NCBI RefSeq assembly: GCF_029852145.1
Contig: NC_079979.1
Coordinates: 11,634,642-11,698,641, forward strand
DNA length: 64,000 nucleotides
Source of the DNA: Microplitis mediator
Lineage: Eukaryota; Arthropoda; Insecta; Hymenoptera; Braconidae
Direction: 5' to 3'
Part shown: positions 34,028 through 45,478 of the stretch, in pieces
Position numbering within the stretch: the stretch's first letter is position 1
Layout of the letters: each line of letters begins with the position of its first letter
Translations under genes and position numbers: made by a program
The notes under the pieces: generated by a model
Seen by the model: only the letters and a program-made list of their open reading frames with translations
What the model was told of the DNA's origin: nothing
Database searches by the model: none

Positions 34028-34790
34028 TTAATATGAAGAGAATTAAAAAGTATTAAAAATTACAAAATATGAATTCTCCTCAATTCTATTTGATTCTCTG
34101 AAGAGAATTTAAAAGTATTAAAAATTTAAAAATATGAATTCTCCTTAATTCTATTTAATTCTCTGAAGAGAATTAAAAAGTATTAAAAATTTCAAAATAT
34201 GAATTCTCCTTAATCCTATTTAATTCTCTAAAGAGAATTTAAAAGTACTAAAAATTTCAAAATATGAATTCTCCTTAATTCTATTTAATTCTCTAAAGAG
34301 AATTTAAAAGTACTAAAAATTTCAAAATATGAATTCTCCTTAATTCTATTTAATTCTCTGAAGAGAGTTTAAAAGTATTGAAAATTTCAAAATATGAATT
34401 CTCCTTAATTCTATTTAATTCTCTAAAGAGAATTTAAAAGTACTAAAAATTTCAAAATATGAATTCTTCTTAATTCTATTTAATTCTCTGAAAAGAATTT
34501 AAAAGTATTGAAAATTTCAAAATATGAATTCTCCTTAATTCTATTTAATTCTCTGAAGAGAATTTAAAAGTATCAAAAATTTCAAAATATGAATTCTCCT
34601 TAATTCTCTAAAGAGAATTTAAAAGTACTAAAAATTTCAAAATATGAATTCTCCTTAATTCTATTTAATTCTCTAAAGAGAATTTAAAAGTATTAAAAAT
34701 TTCTAAATATGAATTCTCCTTAATTCTATTTAATTCTCTGAAGAGAATTAAAAAGGATTCGATTCATTTTTAATCCTCTTTAATTCTCTT
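34028..34790. repeat. 65-bp satellite array, about 11 copies
   Basis: gaattctcct recurs every 65 bases (34071, 34136, 34201 and on). One unit near 34590 is shortened. Each unit contains the palindrome aattctctgaagagaatt. The word style is like the 92-bp array but in opposite sense. Confidence 0.9.
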
Positions 34791-34974
34791 TTTTAACCAG
34801 GGATATGCATGAGAGAGCATAATCATGCCTGACCGAGAATGATCACGCACGCTCATGGCTGGCAAATATTCAGGCATGATCATGCATGATCAGGTCTGAT
34901 GATTTTTTCCCGGGCATGCATTCCTTAAAATGTAGTAAAACTTCTTTAGATACGGGCTTAAATCTATGTAGATT

Positions 34975-35272
34975 TCTTTAAAGATCAACATTAACGCAGA
35001 TCTGCTTGGATACACTCATATATTCGTGGATATAGTGAGATCTATTTGAATCTCTTTGGACATTTTGAGATCTGTTTGGATCTCTTTGGATATTTTAAAA
35101 TCTGTTTGAATATACTTAGATATAGTAAGATCTCCTTGGATATAGTGAGATCTCTTTGGATATTGTCAGTTCTGTTTGGATCCGCTTGGATTGCACCAAA
35201 ATTTGGATCCAAGCATATCTGACTGTTTGGATTCAATCATATATGCTTGGATCTAAACATTTTTTATCGGGT
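34975..35272. repeat. GATC-word array (TTGGATC/AGATCT type)
   Basis: Repeated tagtgagatctctttggata and gcatatctga words. It ends gcttggatctaaacattttt then tatcgggt, an end resembling those of the other GATC arrays. Confidence 0.65.
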
Positions 35273-35799
35273 TATTTAAAAAGTTTTGATCCCTTATAAA
35301 TCTCACGAAAAATTTTATGGTAGCACGTGCATGTAAAATGAAGCCTAATTTGTGATAAGCAGCACAATCTGGCAACCCTGAGCATACCCTATGTACGTCG
35401 TAAACTTGCGCCTGAAAAGTGAAAGGCGCGCAGAATAGGTTGCGCACAAAAACGTAACGAGGTCATTCGTTCAGTAGATTTTACTCCTAAAATTTTTTCC
35501 ATACCGGGGACCTTATACGAAAATCGATTCTTAAGGAGTAAACTCCAAAAACTCTTGAAACAAGTAAAATTTTTTTTTTGTTTAAGCCTAAAAATAAGTT
35601 AACTTGATGAAAAAAAATTTGATTCAAGAAAATCATTTACTAGGTGCAAGAAAATTTTAATTTTCTGAATCGCTGAAAGGAATTTCTTGTATCAAGATTT
35701 TCTTGGTTCAAGCTAACTATATTACTTTGTGAAAAATAAGTTGTATGAAGTGAAATGATTTACATAAAAGACCCTATCACATTTTAAGATAAGTTCGAT
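35273..35799. repeat. Dispersed repeat fragment with GGAGTAAACTCC
   Basis: gcgcctgaaaagtgaaagg to gattcttaaggagtaaactcc (about 35408-35550) recurs in direct orientation at about 48628-48752. The rest is AT-rich and unassigned. Confidence 0.55.
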
Positions 35800-36210
35800 T
35801 GTTCAGTCACGAGCTTAATCTTTTGAAAGGCTTCGTGTACTTTCACTACTTCCGGGAGCATCTGAACTCGCAACTAACTTCAAGGTCAGAATAGTGCCGG
35901 GTCACTCGCTATTTGGGCCCGGCACATACAATTTTTTGCTCATGACCGTGTCAAGTCGGCATGAGAGCCCTGCTACCAGCTGACCAATCGGAGAAATTGG
36001 CGGCTAACTACTACCTGTTAGCGCACTTTTAAGCCAATGGGAAAATTCACTGGGACGCCATGCTGTCTACGTCATCACGCACGTCATGATTCTCATTCTA
36101 CATTGAACAGTCTAACGTGCTACCTAATGCTATCAAAACCTCTTTGATTATCTTTGGTTTTACTTAATATTCTTGCTGATTGTAAAATATTAACTTAAAA
36201 CTACATTAAA
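35800..36210 (+). repeat. BEL-type LTR, left portion
   Basis: Starts tgttcagtcacgagctta and follows the BEL 5' LTR at 49022 through cagaatagtgccgggtcact and gccaatgggaaaattc. It is more divergent than the other copies. The right portion appears at 39040-39270, separated by other insertions. Confidence 0.7.
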
Positions 36211-36445
36211 TATTTAGTTTGCTGGATCGGGATGGTGAAAGAAATAAAAATTCACTTATTTGGTGTATTGTCCATATTTAATAAAAATAAATCACAGATA
36301 ATAGCGTAGAGTACAAGAGTCGATCACGAGTTTATAACAGAGCACTTATTGAATGTAATTTGAGTATGTTTAGTTTTCTTGAGTTAATATAAATTACACG
36401 GCACCATACACGTGAATTAATTTACACTATAGAGCGCAGTAAAGA

Positions 36446-38297
36446 ATCCCTCGCGGATTCGGGGTTACTGTGAAATCACAGTGAAATCACAGTGAAATCA
36501 ATTTTACCGTAAGTTTACTGTGTATTGATGGTAATTTCATAGTGAATTCACAGTCGTTTTGTGCCATTTCGTCACTCTGGTTATATAGTAATTTTACAGT
36601 AATTTTACAATTAAATTACCATACTTTCATGATAATTTTACTGTCGATCAGCTATCGATTTATGGTAACTCAACAATGGTAACACTGAGGCTTTATCATG
36701 GGTTCACAGTCAGTTTATCGTGATTTCACTACGAATTCACTGTGATTCCATACTAATCTGATAGTGTTAACTCTGTGACTTTACAATAGTTTCACAGTCA
36801 GTTCATAGTGGTTTAACCATGAATTTACCGTGATCCCATGACAACCTAGTAGTATTAGCACTGTGACTCTATGATATTTTCACAGCAAATTATTAGCGTT
36901 TTCTCCATGATTTCACTCTACTTTGATAGTGATCTGATACGGTACATCTATCATTAATCCAATTTCAAAATCAAAAATTTGAATTTTTAATGTCATTAAT
37001 CGATAGAAATGGAATTAAAAAAAAAATAATATCAATTATTTCATAAATGCTCCTATAATTATTTGTAAGTTTAGCAAATATTTGGGCACAAATGTATTTT
37101 ATTTATTATAAATTTAGCTATTTTAGGAATTTCCGAGCGAAACTTTATCTGTAATTGTCTAATTTAGTTAATTTTATAAAAGCTTAAGACGGTAAAATTC
37201 TTCAGAATTATGAAAAAAAATAAATAAATAAAAAAATTGAATAAATTTTTTTTTAAAACTGTATAAATTGAATTTAAACTACTGCAAAAAATAAAGAGAA
37301 TATCATTTAGATTAATATTTCAATAGTAAATATTTATTATTTATCATAATTTAAAATAAAATATTCTTAAATTAAGAAAACTTGATGATTTACAAATGAA
37401 GGCAAAAATTTTTTTTTGATAAATATCGAATTCTTTTAATTTTATAGTATTTAATAAAATAATTTTTCTTATAGCTTAGTCTTGAGTATATATAGTATTG
37501 AATAGCATGAAGTAACAGATTAAATATTTAGTTCCGAATGCGTGTGGTGGCCGAGCGGGCTAAAGTACATGACTTAAGCTACTCTCAATCGAAGGGTCGG
37601 CAGTTCGAGTCCCATCATGCATTAAAAAAAAATAAAATTTCTTCTTTACCGAGGGTAAAAAAATAGCATTTAATCCTCCAGAGGGGAATAATTACATGAA
37701 GCCGTACGAAGGGATGGATACTAAATAATTTTTTTAAACAAGAAAAATTATTTATTGAAAAACCAAGATTAGGATTATTGTTGCTATTATAATATTATTA
37801 TTCATTTTATTATTATTATCTTTGAATCAATAAATATAGGATCTCAATATTGCCCCTAAATCTCGATGAAAACTAAGCAGATCCAGGATTAAATGATTAA
37901 GAAATCACAGTAATATTACTGTCAATTCACAGCGATATTATTGTGATTTCACGAAGAATCTATAGTAAGACTGCTGTGAAATCACTGTATGATCACGGTA
38001 TTATTACTGAGAAAGCATGACTGAAGCACTGCAGATCCAGCATAAACTGATAGTGAAATCACTGTAAATACACAGTAATACTACTGTCAACTTACAGCTA
38101 TACTACTGTAAATTGACTGTTATGCTATTGTGATTCTACTATGAATCGATGGTGAAATCATCATAAAATTACCATCGGATGATAATTATCACACAGTAAG
38201 CAAATGGCACAAAGTTACAGTGATTTCACTGTCATTTCACTATGATTTCACCGAAATTTCACCATGATTTCGGAGTAATCCCGAGTCCGCGAGGGAT
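36446..38297. mobile_element. 1.85-kb TIR element with CAGTGAAATCAC subterminal repeats
   Basis: Ends atccctcgcggattcgggg and, mirrored, cccgagtccgcgagggat. Both ends are filled with words like cactgtgatttcac (36470-36900 and 37910-38270). A tRNA-like module sits near the middle. There is no transposase, so it is non-autonomous. No clear target duplication. Confidence 0.75.
37541..37622 (+). ncRNA. tRNA-Leu/Ser-like module inside TIR element
   Basis: A box tggccgagcggg (37548-37559) matches pol III consensus, and B box agttcgagtcc is at 37602-37612. Ends tgcgtgt and atcatgca can pair at six of seven positions, but the T-arm stem does not pair. tRNA-derived, probably not a functional tRNA. 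Confidence 0.5.
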
Positions 38298-39039
38298 GAA
38301 TTATTAACAATTAATGATTTGCAATATCATGAATAGTTCGAGTATAAATTTTAGTCACAATTAATTTTAATACGCGACATAGAGTACGAGTAAGAGCCGA
38401 GTATTAATAAGAGATGCGTAACGAGCCGAGTCTGAACGTATAATAATTACTTTGCAGTCACAAATAAAATTTGATATTGATTTTTGAGATTAAGTATGAC
38501 TGGATGACTGAATGATGACATCAGTCACACCAGTTGACATCGAGTACGAGTAAATATTAAGCGATGAGTAATAAAGTAAATTGTAAATTGAATACTTATT
38601 TGTGGCTGCAAAGTCACATGATGGCGAGTGTGTGAATAGATATAGCCCGCACGTTAGTTTAACACGCGGTCACCACAGCAATGAGCACAGAGTTTATATA
38701 TGAAAAAACAGATATAATTGAAGAATATAGATGATAACAAATACATGGTGAATCAGCGAGTTACAATAAGAATGATGTACTTGATAATGTAGAGTAATTA
38801 ACACGATGAAATTGAATTACAATAAAAACTGGTAGCACGTGGTGTTCTATCACAAGTGTTGTAGAATAATGCCAGTTGCCGCGTAGCTGGCTATCGAGTT
38901 GAAATTCCGAGTATCAGAGGGCGCGTCGATAGCAGCACCTCTGGTATGGTAGAGCGTCGAGTTATCAAATGTTCTGGCGCGAACATTTGATATTTACGCA
39001 ACACTGATTAAAACCGTTAATTAAGTACTAATCTATTCT
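38298..39039. other. Unassigned intron sequence
   Basis: No gene. Recurrent phrases such as agtacgagtaagagccgag and gagtacgagtaaat (about 38385-38550) suggest another repeat, possibly an LTR-type insertion within the BEL LTR copy. A small palindrome caaatgttctggcgcgaacatttg is at about 38967-38991. Confidence 0.4.
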
Positions 39040-39270
39040 CAATAATTAGTTCGTTAAATAAGGCGACTATTTATTAAGCATATAGATTTGTTCGCATAGA
39101 AATTAACGTACTTAATTTATCGCGTACTTAACTGCTACCGGCCACGTGTTAATTTGTATACGTGAGTTTTACGTTGCATTCGCTCTCGAGTATACTTTCT
39201 CGCATTCGCTCTCCGTTGCGTAATCACAACTACAGTCAAATTTAAATGTAGTTGCACTTCCGGCAAATAG
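39040..39270 (+). repeat. BEL-type LTR, right portion
   Basis: ctatttattaagcata, accggccacgtgttaatttg and cgttgcattcgctctcgagt align with 49460-49630 of the BEL 5' LTR. It is the continuation of 35800-36210. Confidence 0.55.
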
Positions 39271-40325
39271 AGGCAGCACCTACTGGGGCCTAGTGTCTAG
39301 CAATTCAAACTTGACTAGCGCAGTGCGACGCATGCGCATCGATTTTTCCTGCCTCGTGTTGAAAAGACCGACGCCATTATCTATCTTGCGTTCATATAAT
39401 TTCAAGTGACACCACGTGTTTTATATAATCAATTAAATTTGCACTCATCGCGAGTAAATAATTAAAAGTAATTAATTAATTACATTAAGAGTTCGTAAAT
39501 CTATATAAAAATATAATTATTTTTATAATTGCGAGCACCAGAGCTCATAAAATAAATAATAAAAAACATCAAGAAATCCAGTGTTCAACAACCTATTCCT
39601 GAGGAGGTTATTTCGACGGAAAATCGTACAGGTGCTTAATTTCTACTTTATAAATTAATTCAAGTGTTCATCAAAATAAAGGACTCAGTTTTATTATTTA
39701 TTTGATTATCATTATGCTCAATTTCTTAATTAAATTAAAAGTTATTTTTCGCTCAGTAGCCTCCGCAATCATGCTACCACGTGTTCAACAAATAAATTCG
39801 AATCAGTGTAATTTATTATGAGCTCATTAAATTCAATTCAATTAAGTGATCATTATTATTAAAACTCGATAACTAAATTATTTATGTATTCAGTGCTATT
39901 AAAAATAGTAATTTACGCGTTTAATAATTTACTTCGCTCAGTAACCTCTGACATCATGTTACTTATTATCATGACATTTTTGCAATCAACTCAGTGTTCA
40001 ATTAAACTCAACTTAGTTATTTTACTTCATTTATTTACTCGAGCTCAATTCAATAAGTTGTATTCAATCATTAACGTATTCATGAGCTCAGACATTTAAC
40101 AGTATTGACAAATTAAATCAACGATTTAATTTTGTAACCCAGTGATATTTTGACAAATAAAAATATTGTTATATTTTTAAATATGCGTATTTTTCCAACA
40201 TCCTAACCACCAACCAGTCCTGGCATGTCTTTATTTAATTATTATTACAACACTCTCTCATTACTTATTTCTCACAGTTTTAAGTGTAAATACCCGATAA
40301 GAAATGATTTTATCTGATAATATAT
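39271..40325. other. AT-rich intron sequence
   Basis: No gene supported. A short open frame at 39884-40099 has no recognisable domain and AT-driven composition. acccgataagaaatgatttt at 40290 resembles the ends of GATC arrays. Confidence 0.5.
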
Positions 40326-41690
40326 GAGTATTAGGGTGGGTCAGAAAAATCAATTATTATTTTTTTTACAAGTGACACGGAAAAATGGGTTGCTAGACAC
40401 CTTTAAAAAAATTCTCACCAAATATGAGCTCTTAATTTCAATAGAAAGATGGCGCTCATCGCAGTTTTATATTTTTTTCTCAGTCCAATAGAAAAAAATT
40501 CATACCTCATCATTAATTGATTGTACAGAAAAATGTTCTGGAAAAATTTTGTAGGAAATTCAATGCTCTACAAGAAAGGTATCCTATATTTTTTCCGTAA
40601 ACCTCACCATTTGAATGATATTGAAGATTTAAGTTTGATTATTTTAAGACAAATTTCAGTTTTGTTTATGAATTTTATACCTCGACAATAAATGACTATT
40701 ATAAAATGCGCAATACAAGTTTTTGTAGGAACTTAATTGCTCTATAAAAACGGTTTCTTATGATTTGGCGATTACATTAAGCCTTCAAAAGATATACATT
40801 ATCAAACTTTCAAGTGTACTGATTTTAAGAGCTTTTGATTGGATATTCGAAAAATTTCAATTCAATTCATAAGTTTTGAGAAAATTTACACGAATTTTAG
40901 TTTTTATCAACTAAGAAACTTCAAAATATTTTTAAGTTTTCTTTTAAGTGCAATTGATGCCGTAAGATGGACGGTGGTGATTTAGGGTTCATCCAGGTCA
41001 TAAGGTTACCAGGTAGGGTACTCTTATGCACCGTAAAGGTATCGGTCTTTGAGAGCGTGGGTTCGAACCCAACTCGAAATCATCGATTGCTCATACCTTT
41101 CTCAATTCTAAATTGAAGATGCAATAAGTTAAACAATTTTTTTTTTTTTTTTTTTTTTTTTTATTATTATTATTTTAATTATCTTTGTATACATTTAAAA
41201 AAATAAATTTTACATTATTTATCGCTTAGTTAATTATTTATTAATAGAAAAAGCAAAGTTTTCATGATAAATATATTATGATATGTTCCAGTTTTATAGA
41301 AAAAAAATGTCCAATTAGTTATAAAAAAATTTTTTATTTCAATTTTCAGCTAAGTTATTAATTTTCGAACAATTTTTGTTGTAAATAGAGTAATTTTTTC
41401 GATGCTCTTTAACAACTTGCAATAAGAAATAAAATACAAAACAACAATTCTCTAGAAATTTTCCCTAGGACAATATCCAGCTATAGTGGAAAATTTTTAA
41501 AGCCGTTTTGAAGACGTTATCGAAAAAAAACAACATAATCGTGATTTCTAATAATTAAAAATAAAATGTTTAGAATTATTGGAAAAAAATTTTGAAAATA
41601 AAAGTCAAATAATAAAAATATTAATGACAAAAAAAGAAATTTGTATGAAATTCATAAATTGAATTAAAATTTTTCGGTATTGAAGGTATA
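40326..41690. mobile_element. Element with TAGGGTGGGTCAGAAAAAT end and tRNA-like core
   Basis: The left end tagggtgggtcagaaaaat and the internal gagctcttaatttcaa box resemble the palindromic families at 5721 and 59284. A B-box sequence is in the middle. A T-run lies at about 41130-41160. The right end is not clear and no ORF is present. Boundaries are inference. Confidence 0.4.
40985..41085 (+). ncRNA. tRNA-like B-box module
   Basis: ggttcgaaccc (41060-41070) is a good B box with a self-complementary T arm. The A box and acceptor stem are not convincing. Treated as a tRNA-related fragment. Confidence 0.3.
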
Positions 41691-41915
41691 ATCATATATA
41701 AGCCTCTATATGATCAGATCTAAGTATATATAAGTCTATATATAAGTAAATCTGATTAGATCTAACTGATGAAGGCTAGGTATAATAATATATAAGCCTA
41801 TATATGATCAGATCTAATTATATATAAGTCTATATATAATTAGATCTGATTAGACTTCAATGATATGAAACCTATAAATATTTAATTATATATATATATA
41901 TATATATATAACGTA
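41690..41915. repeat. GATC-word array (short) and TA tract
   Basis: tatatgatcagatctaagta and tataattagatctgatt words, then a TA tract at about 41887-41910. Same family as 18116-19020. Confidence 0.75.
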
Positions 41916-42221
41916 ATGTAACAATTTTAATATTCATGTTATTAAATTTTTATTTTGTCAACTATCGATCAAATTTAAATCCCTATTTCTTAAAAAATAT
42001 TTAACGGTTTTGGCAGCAATTTAAAAGTATAAATCGATATCGATTTATAAATGGATATTCACAGGTTTATAGATAAAAAGATTTAATTATATCTATCTAA
42101 TGAATTCTATTGTGATTGATGTACAAAACCAAATTCATCATTAGGTGCATTATTTACGTAGGATGTATCAATTTGATTATTTGAGTTAAGTAATGCTATG
42201 AATTTTTCTTAGTTATAAGTG

Positions 42222-42312
42222 TATAGCAGACCAGCGGATCAGACTACCATCGAGCGATTACCATAGTTAAGCAGCATCGACGTGGATCATCAATCGGACG
42301 GGTAACCCCTTT
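42222..42312 (+). ncRNA. 5S-rRNA-like sequence (SINE3-type head or pseudogene)
   Basis: gattaccatagttaagcagc then atcgacgtgg and cggacgggtaacccc follow the 5S rRNA order (GATCACCgaAGTTAAGCA, GTCG, GGATGGGTGACC) with many substitutions. This region carries the internal pol III control region in 5S genes. Too divergent to be a working 5S gene. Confidence 0.55.
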
Positions 42313-43340
42313 AGTATTATAATAGTTAACCGATAGTAATTATTATTATTTTTTTTTTCAATTTAAATTTAACCGACATATATATTAATGAAGACAGTAA
42401 ATCCTAATTAAATTACTTAATTAATAATTTAGAGATATTTTCAATGAGATTTAAAAAATGACTATATTCGTTCATGCATGATTATATCTAATTCGACTCT
42501 GACCAAAACGGACAATTTCGATCCCGACTATTGAAGAATCTGATTTATGCCGTAAAGAACAATCCGAGTTTTGATCAACGACCCGTTAAATTAATCGATA
42601 GTGAACTAATTTCCAGTGAACAATAAATCGTCTTCAGTGAGCAATAAACCGCCTTTCGTGAACAAGCCGAAGCATCGGCGCGAACTGAACAAAGTGTATT
42701 AGTGAATTTATTATTGAACAAGTAAAACGCGTTCGCGTAATAATTATTAATAGTGAAATTCGACGCGTTACCGAAAGAAAATATTATTTCTATTTAATTT
42801 TTTATTTCATTCGAGCAATTCTGAGAATTACGGATTATCCGTGTCTCATTCGCAACAGCAGTCTTGTTGCCTCGCCATGTAAGAATACTCTGACGTCACT
42901 CGTCAAGTATTTCGTTAATACTTACACTGTATGTGTGTCTCCGGACTATAAACTAACTGATTTTTTTTTATTTCGTCAAACGACTGTTTTTCTTTTGAGT
43001 AACGAACTGATTGTGTGTTTCGATCAAGTACGATTTCTACGAGCAATTTTTTTTCGTTTGTATTAAGTCAAGCCAACAACGGCAATTTATATTTTGTTGT
43101 AACCAATAATTTTGTGATGCCGATCAATTATTTTGTTTGTTGAATATACGACTAATATTTTTGTAATTCTGATCAATTATTTATCGTAATCGTAAGTGCC
43201 TGAACTTTCCCCGATCCGCCACCCTGAGCCGACATTTTCGACAATTGTTTATTGGTGATTATTACATCTCCTGCCGCCTAACTTTGTTAACTACTAGAAA
43301 TATTAAAATTTTTTTCAGTCAAGACACATATTCTTGAAGA
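42313..43340. other. Intron sequence after the 5S-like unit
   Basis: No ORF. Possible body of a SINE-like or larger element: runs like agtgaacaataaatcgtcttc near 42620 and an asymmetric T-rich stretch at 42970-43190. Nothing identifiable. Confidence 0.35.
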
Positions 43341-45190
43341 AAAGTTACAAAAATCCAAAATAGAAACAAAGAATTTAAAAAACAAATCAATGTTTAAGGC
43401 ACGGTTACAAGGAAACGGCTCGTTTTACGTCAATTTACTAAGAGAGATTTTGTAGGGAATTCAATTTCCTTCAAGAATATACATTGCTCAAATTTTTCAG
43501 ATAGATGATTTACGAGTTTTGGGTAAAAATTGAAATTGCTTTCAAAAAAACTAATAGCCGTAACGATACACCTCTTAATATCAATATTAAGGGCTCAAAC
43601 TTGCACAATAATTTTTTTTGGTCATCAGGAATAATATTTTCACAGTACCGAAAAAAAAAAAAAGTGTGTGTGTCAGCTCCGACGCACGAATGGAGTTTAC
43701 TCCTTCAGATCGACTGTCTAAATAGGCACAGAATTAAAGGCTTACTAGTCTAAGAAAAAGATTAATACCATATCAAATGGTAAATAAAAGAATCAATGAA
43801 AATACCTAAATAATGTATTTTTATTCTATTTTAGTCTAGTCGAGAAGTTGAGTTCCTGCGAAAAATAGTTACAGGTCTCCTAAAAATATAGTTGATGGCT
43901 TAAACGATCTGGATTGGCGTCTAGAAAAAGACGTTTTTTGGATTTTTTTTGGAAAAATAAAATTACAATTGTTATGAACAAAAAACCGTTAAAAAAACTA
44001 GCCGTCTAGCTTTTTGGCAAAATCTCAAAAAGTATAAGTGATAGCTCAAATATTAGAAAAATTTCTGAAAGAGCAGGAAATTTTAGTAAAAAAGTTCCCG
44101 ACTCCCCGAATTGTAGCTCCAATATTTATAATTTTAATTTAACGTTGAAAATTAGCTTTTGCGCGGCAGTTTCGGCATGCCCACGCCGCCACTCTAGTAA
44201 GCGCAGTTTTTAAATAATTTTTTTTTGCAATTAAATATCAATTAAAAAATTTGATAACATTCTGGTGTCATCTAGACACTTCAAAGAATATGATTTCGCG
44301 GTAGTAAAAGTTGCATCACCATTTTTCAAAAAGTTATTCAATTGTTAATCAACATTTTTAATTTCCCGCTAAGAAAATTGAAAATTTTTAAAAATTCGGG
44401 AAATTATTGGTTTCGGTCCGATGTCCAAAAACCAAATTTCTATCAGATTTTGACGTTTGGAGGTTCTAGGAAGCTATCCTAACTAATTTCACGATGATGT
44501 CCGAGTGTATGTATGTGTGTACGTACGTGCGTATGTACGTATGTATGTAAATATTCATAGCTCTTGAACGGATGAACCGATTTTGATCTTTGAGGTGTCA
44601 TTCAACGCGGCTTGTTAATATCTTGAAGCTGTAGAAATTTGAGCTTAATTGGTAGGGTGCGTTCGAAGATATTTCAAAATAAAATTTTTTCAAAAATGTT
44701 TTATTTGGATAACTTTTAATTTGCTCGATGGATTGATTCCAAAATCTAATCAGCTCTAAAACTTTATAAGCCGCGTCGAATGCCACCTTAACCTTCAAAA
44801 TCGGTTCATTTGTTCAAGAGAAACCGTTGACGAAAGAATTCAAAAAAAATTTTTTTTTTGGTTTTTTTGAAATTTCTCATAAACGACTCGATAAATCAAT
44901 TTCAAAATTTGGTCAGCTCTAGAACTTGGTAAAACACGTCGATTGCCGCCTCAACCGTCTTAATCGGTCAATTCGTTCACGAGATATCGTTGATTAAAAA
45001 AATAGTGAAAAATGGTTTTATTGAAAACAATGGCATACAAAAGTATTATCGAGCTCGAAAATGTACTCACAATAATGTTTTCGAGCTCAACGAGCTCGAA
45101 AACAGCGGGAAGTTTTGGGGCTGGCCCGCAGGGTCAACCGATAGACCGATTTTTTTTACGGGTTTGTGTTGTCATAAAAGGCGGCATAAA
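43341..45190. repeat. Dispersed repeat family fragments
   Basis: Contains an inverted ttaagggctcaaac box (43588), the gacctgtaac block inverted relative to 21555-21690, a gtatgtatgtgtgtacgtac tract (about 44510-44545), and segments matching 15345-15760 and 16090-16200, including ggggctggcccgcagggtca at 45118. These look like eroded relatives of the 7482-16444 element. No gene. Confidence 0.6.
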
Positions 45191-45478
45191 AGTTTAAATA
45201 ATTAATCTATAAATGTTTTGTTTCTTGGAGCCCTTTTTATAATCATACTCAACAAGATGACAGTATGAAAGTTTATACAATATTTTGATTTCATTTATTA
45301 TCAATTTTTAAACTACCAAAAAAATTAAAAATTAAAATAATGTATGTTTAATAATTTTTTTTTTAATTTTAAGCTATTACTGATTTCATATTCTGGTTAG
45401 GCATTATATGATTACTTTTCAAATGTAACAGAGTAAAATAGATTCCAATGACTATTTAATTATTTCTAAAATTGGATT

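Larger units (their letters stand above)
24326..34914. mobile_element. 10.6-kb span bounded by matching terminal inverted repeats
   Basis: CCCGGGAAAAAATCATCAG at 24326-24344 is exactly mirrored at 34896-34914, each followed inward by tgatcatgcatga words. Inside are a direct repeat pair, a gag-like ORF, two TTAA-flanked elements, a tRNA-like module and two satellites. A single large element with nested insertions is possible. Two related small elements that happen to face each other is the alternative. Confidence 0.55.

Noticed and set aside
39884..40099. 71-codon ORF in AT-rich intron
   Set aside because: Composition-driven, no homology recognised, no codon pattern.
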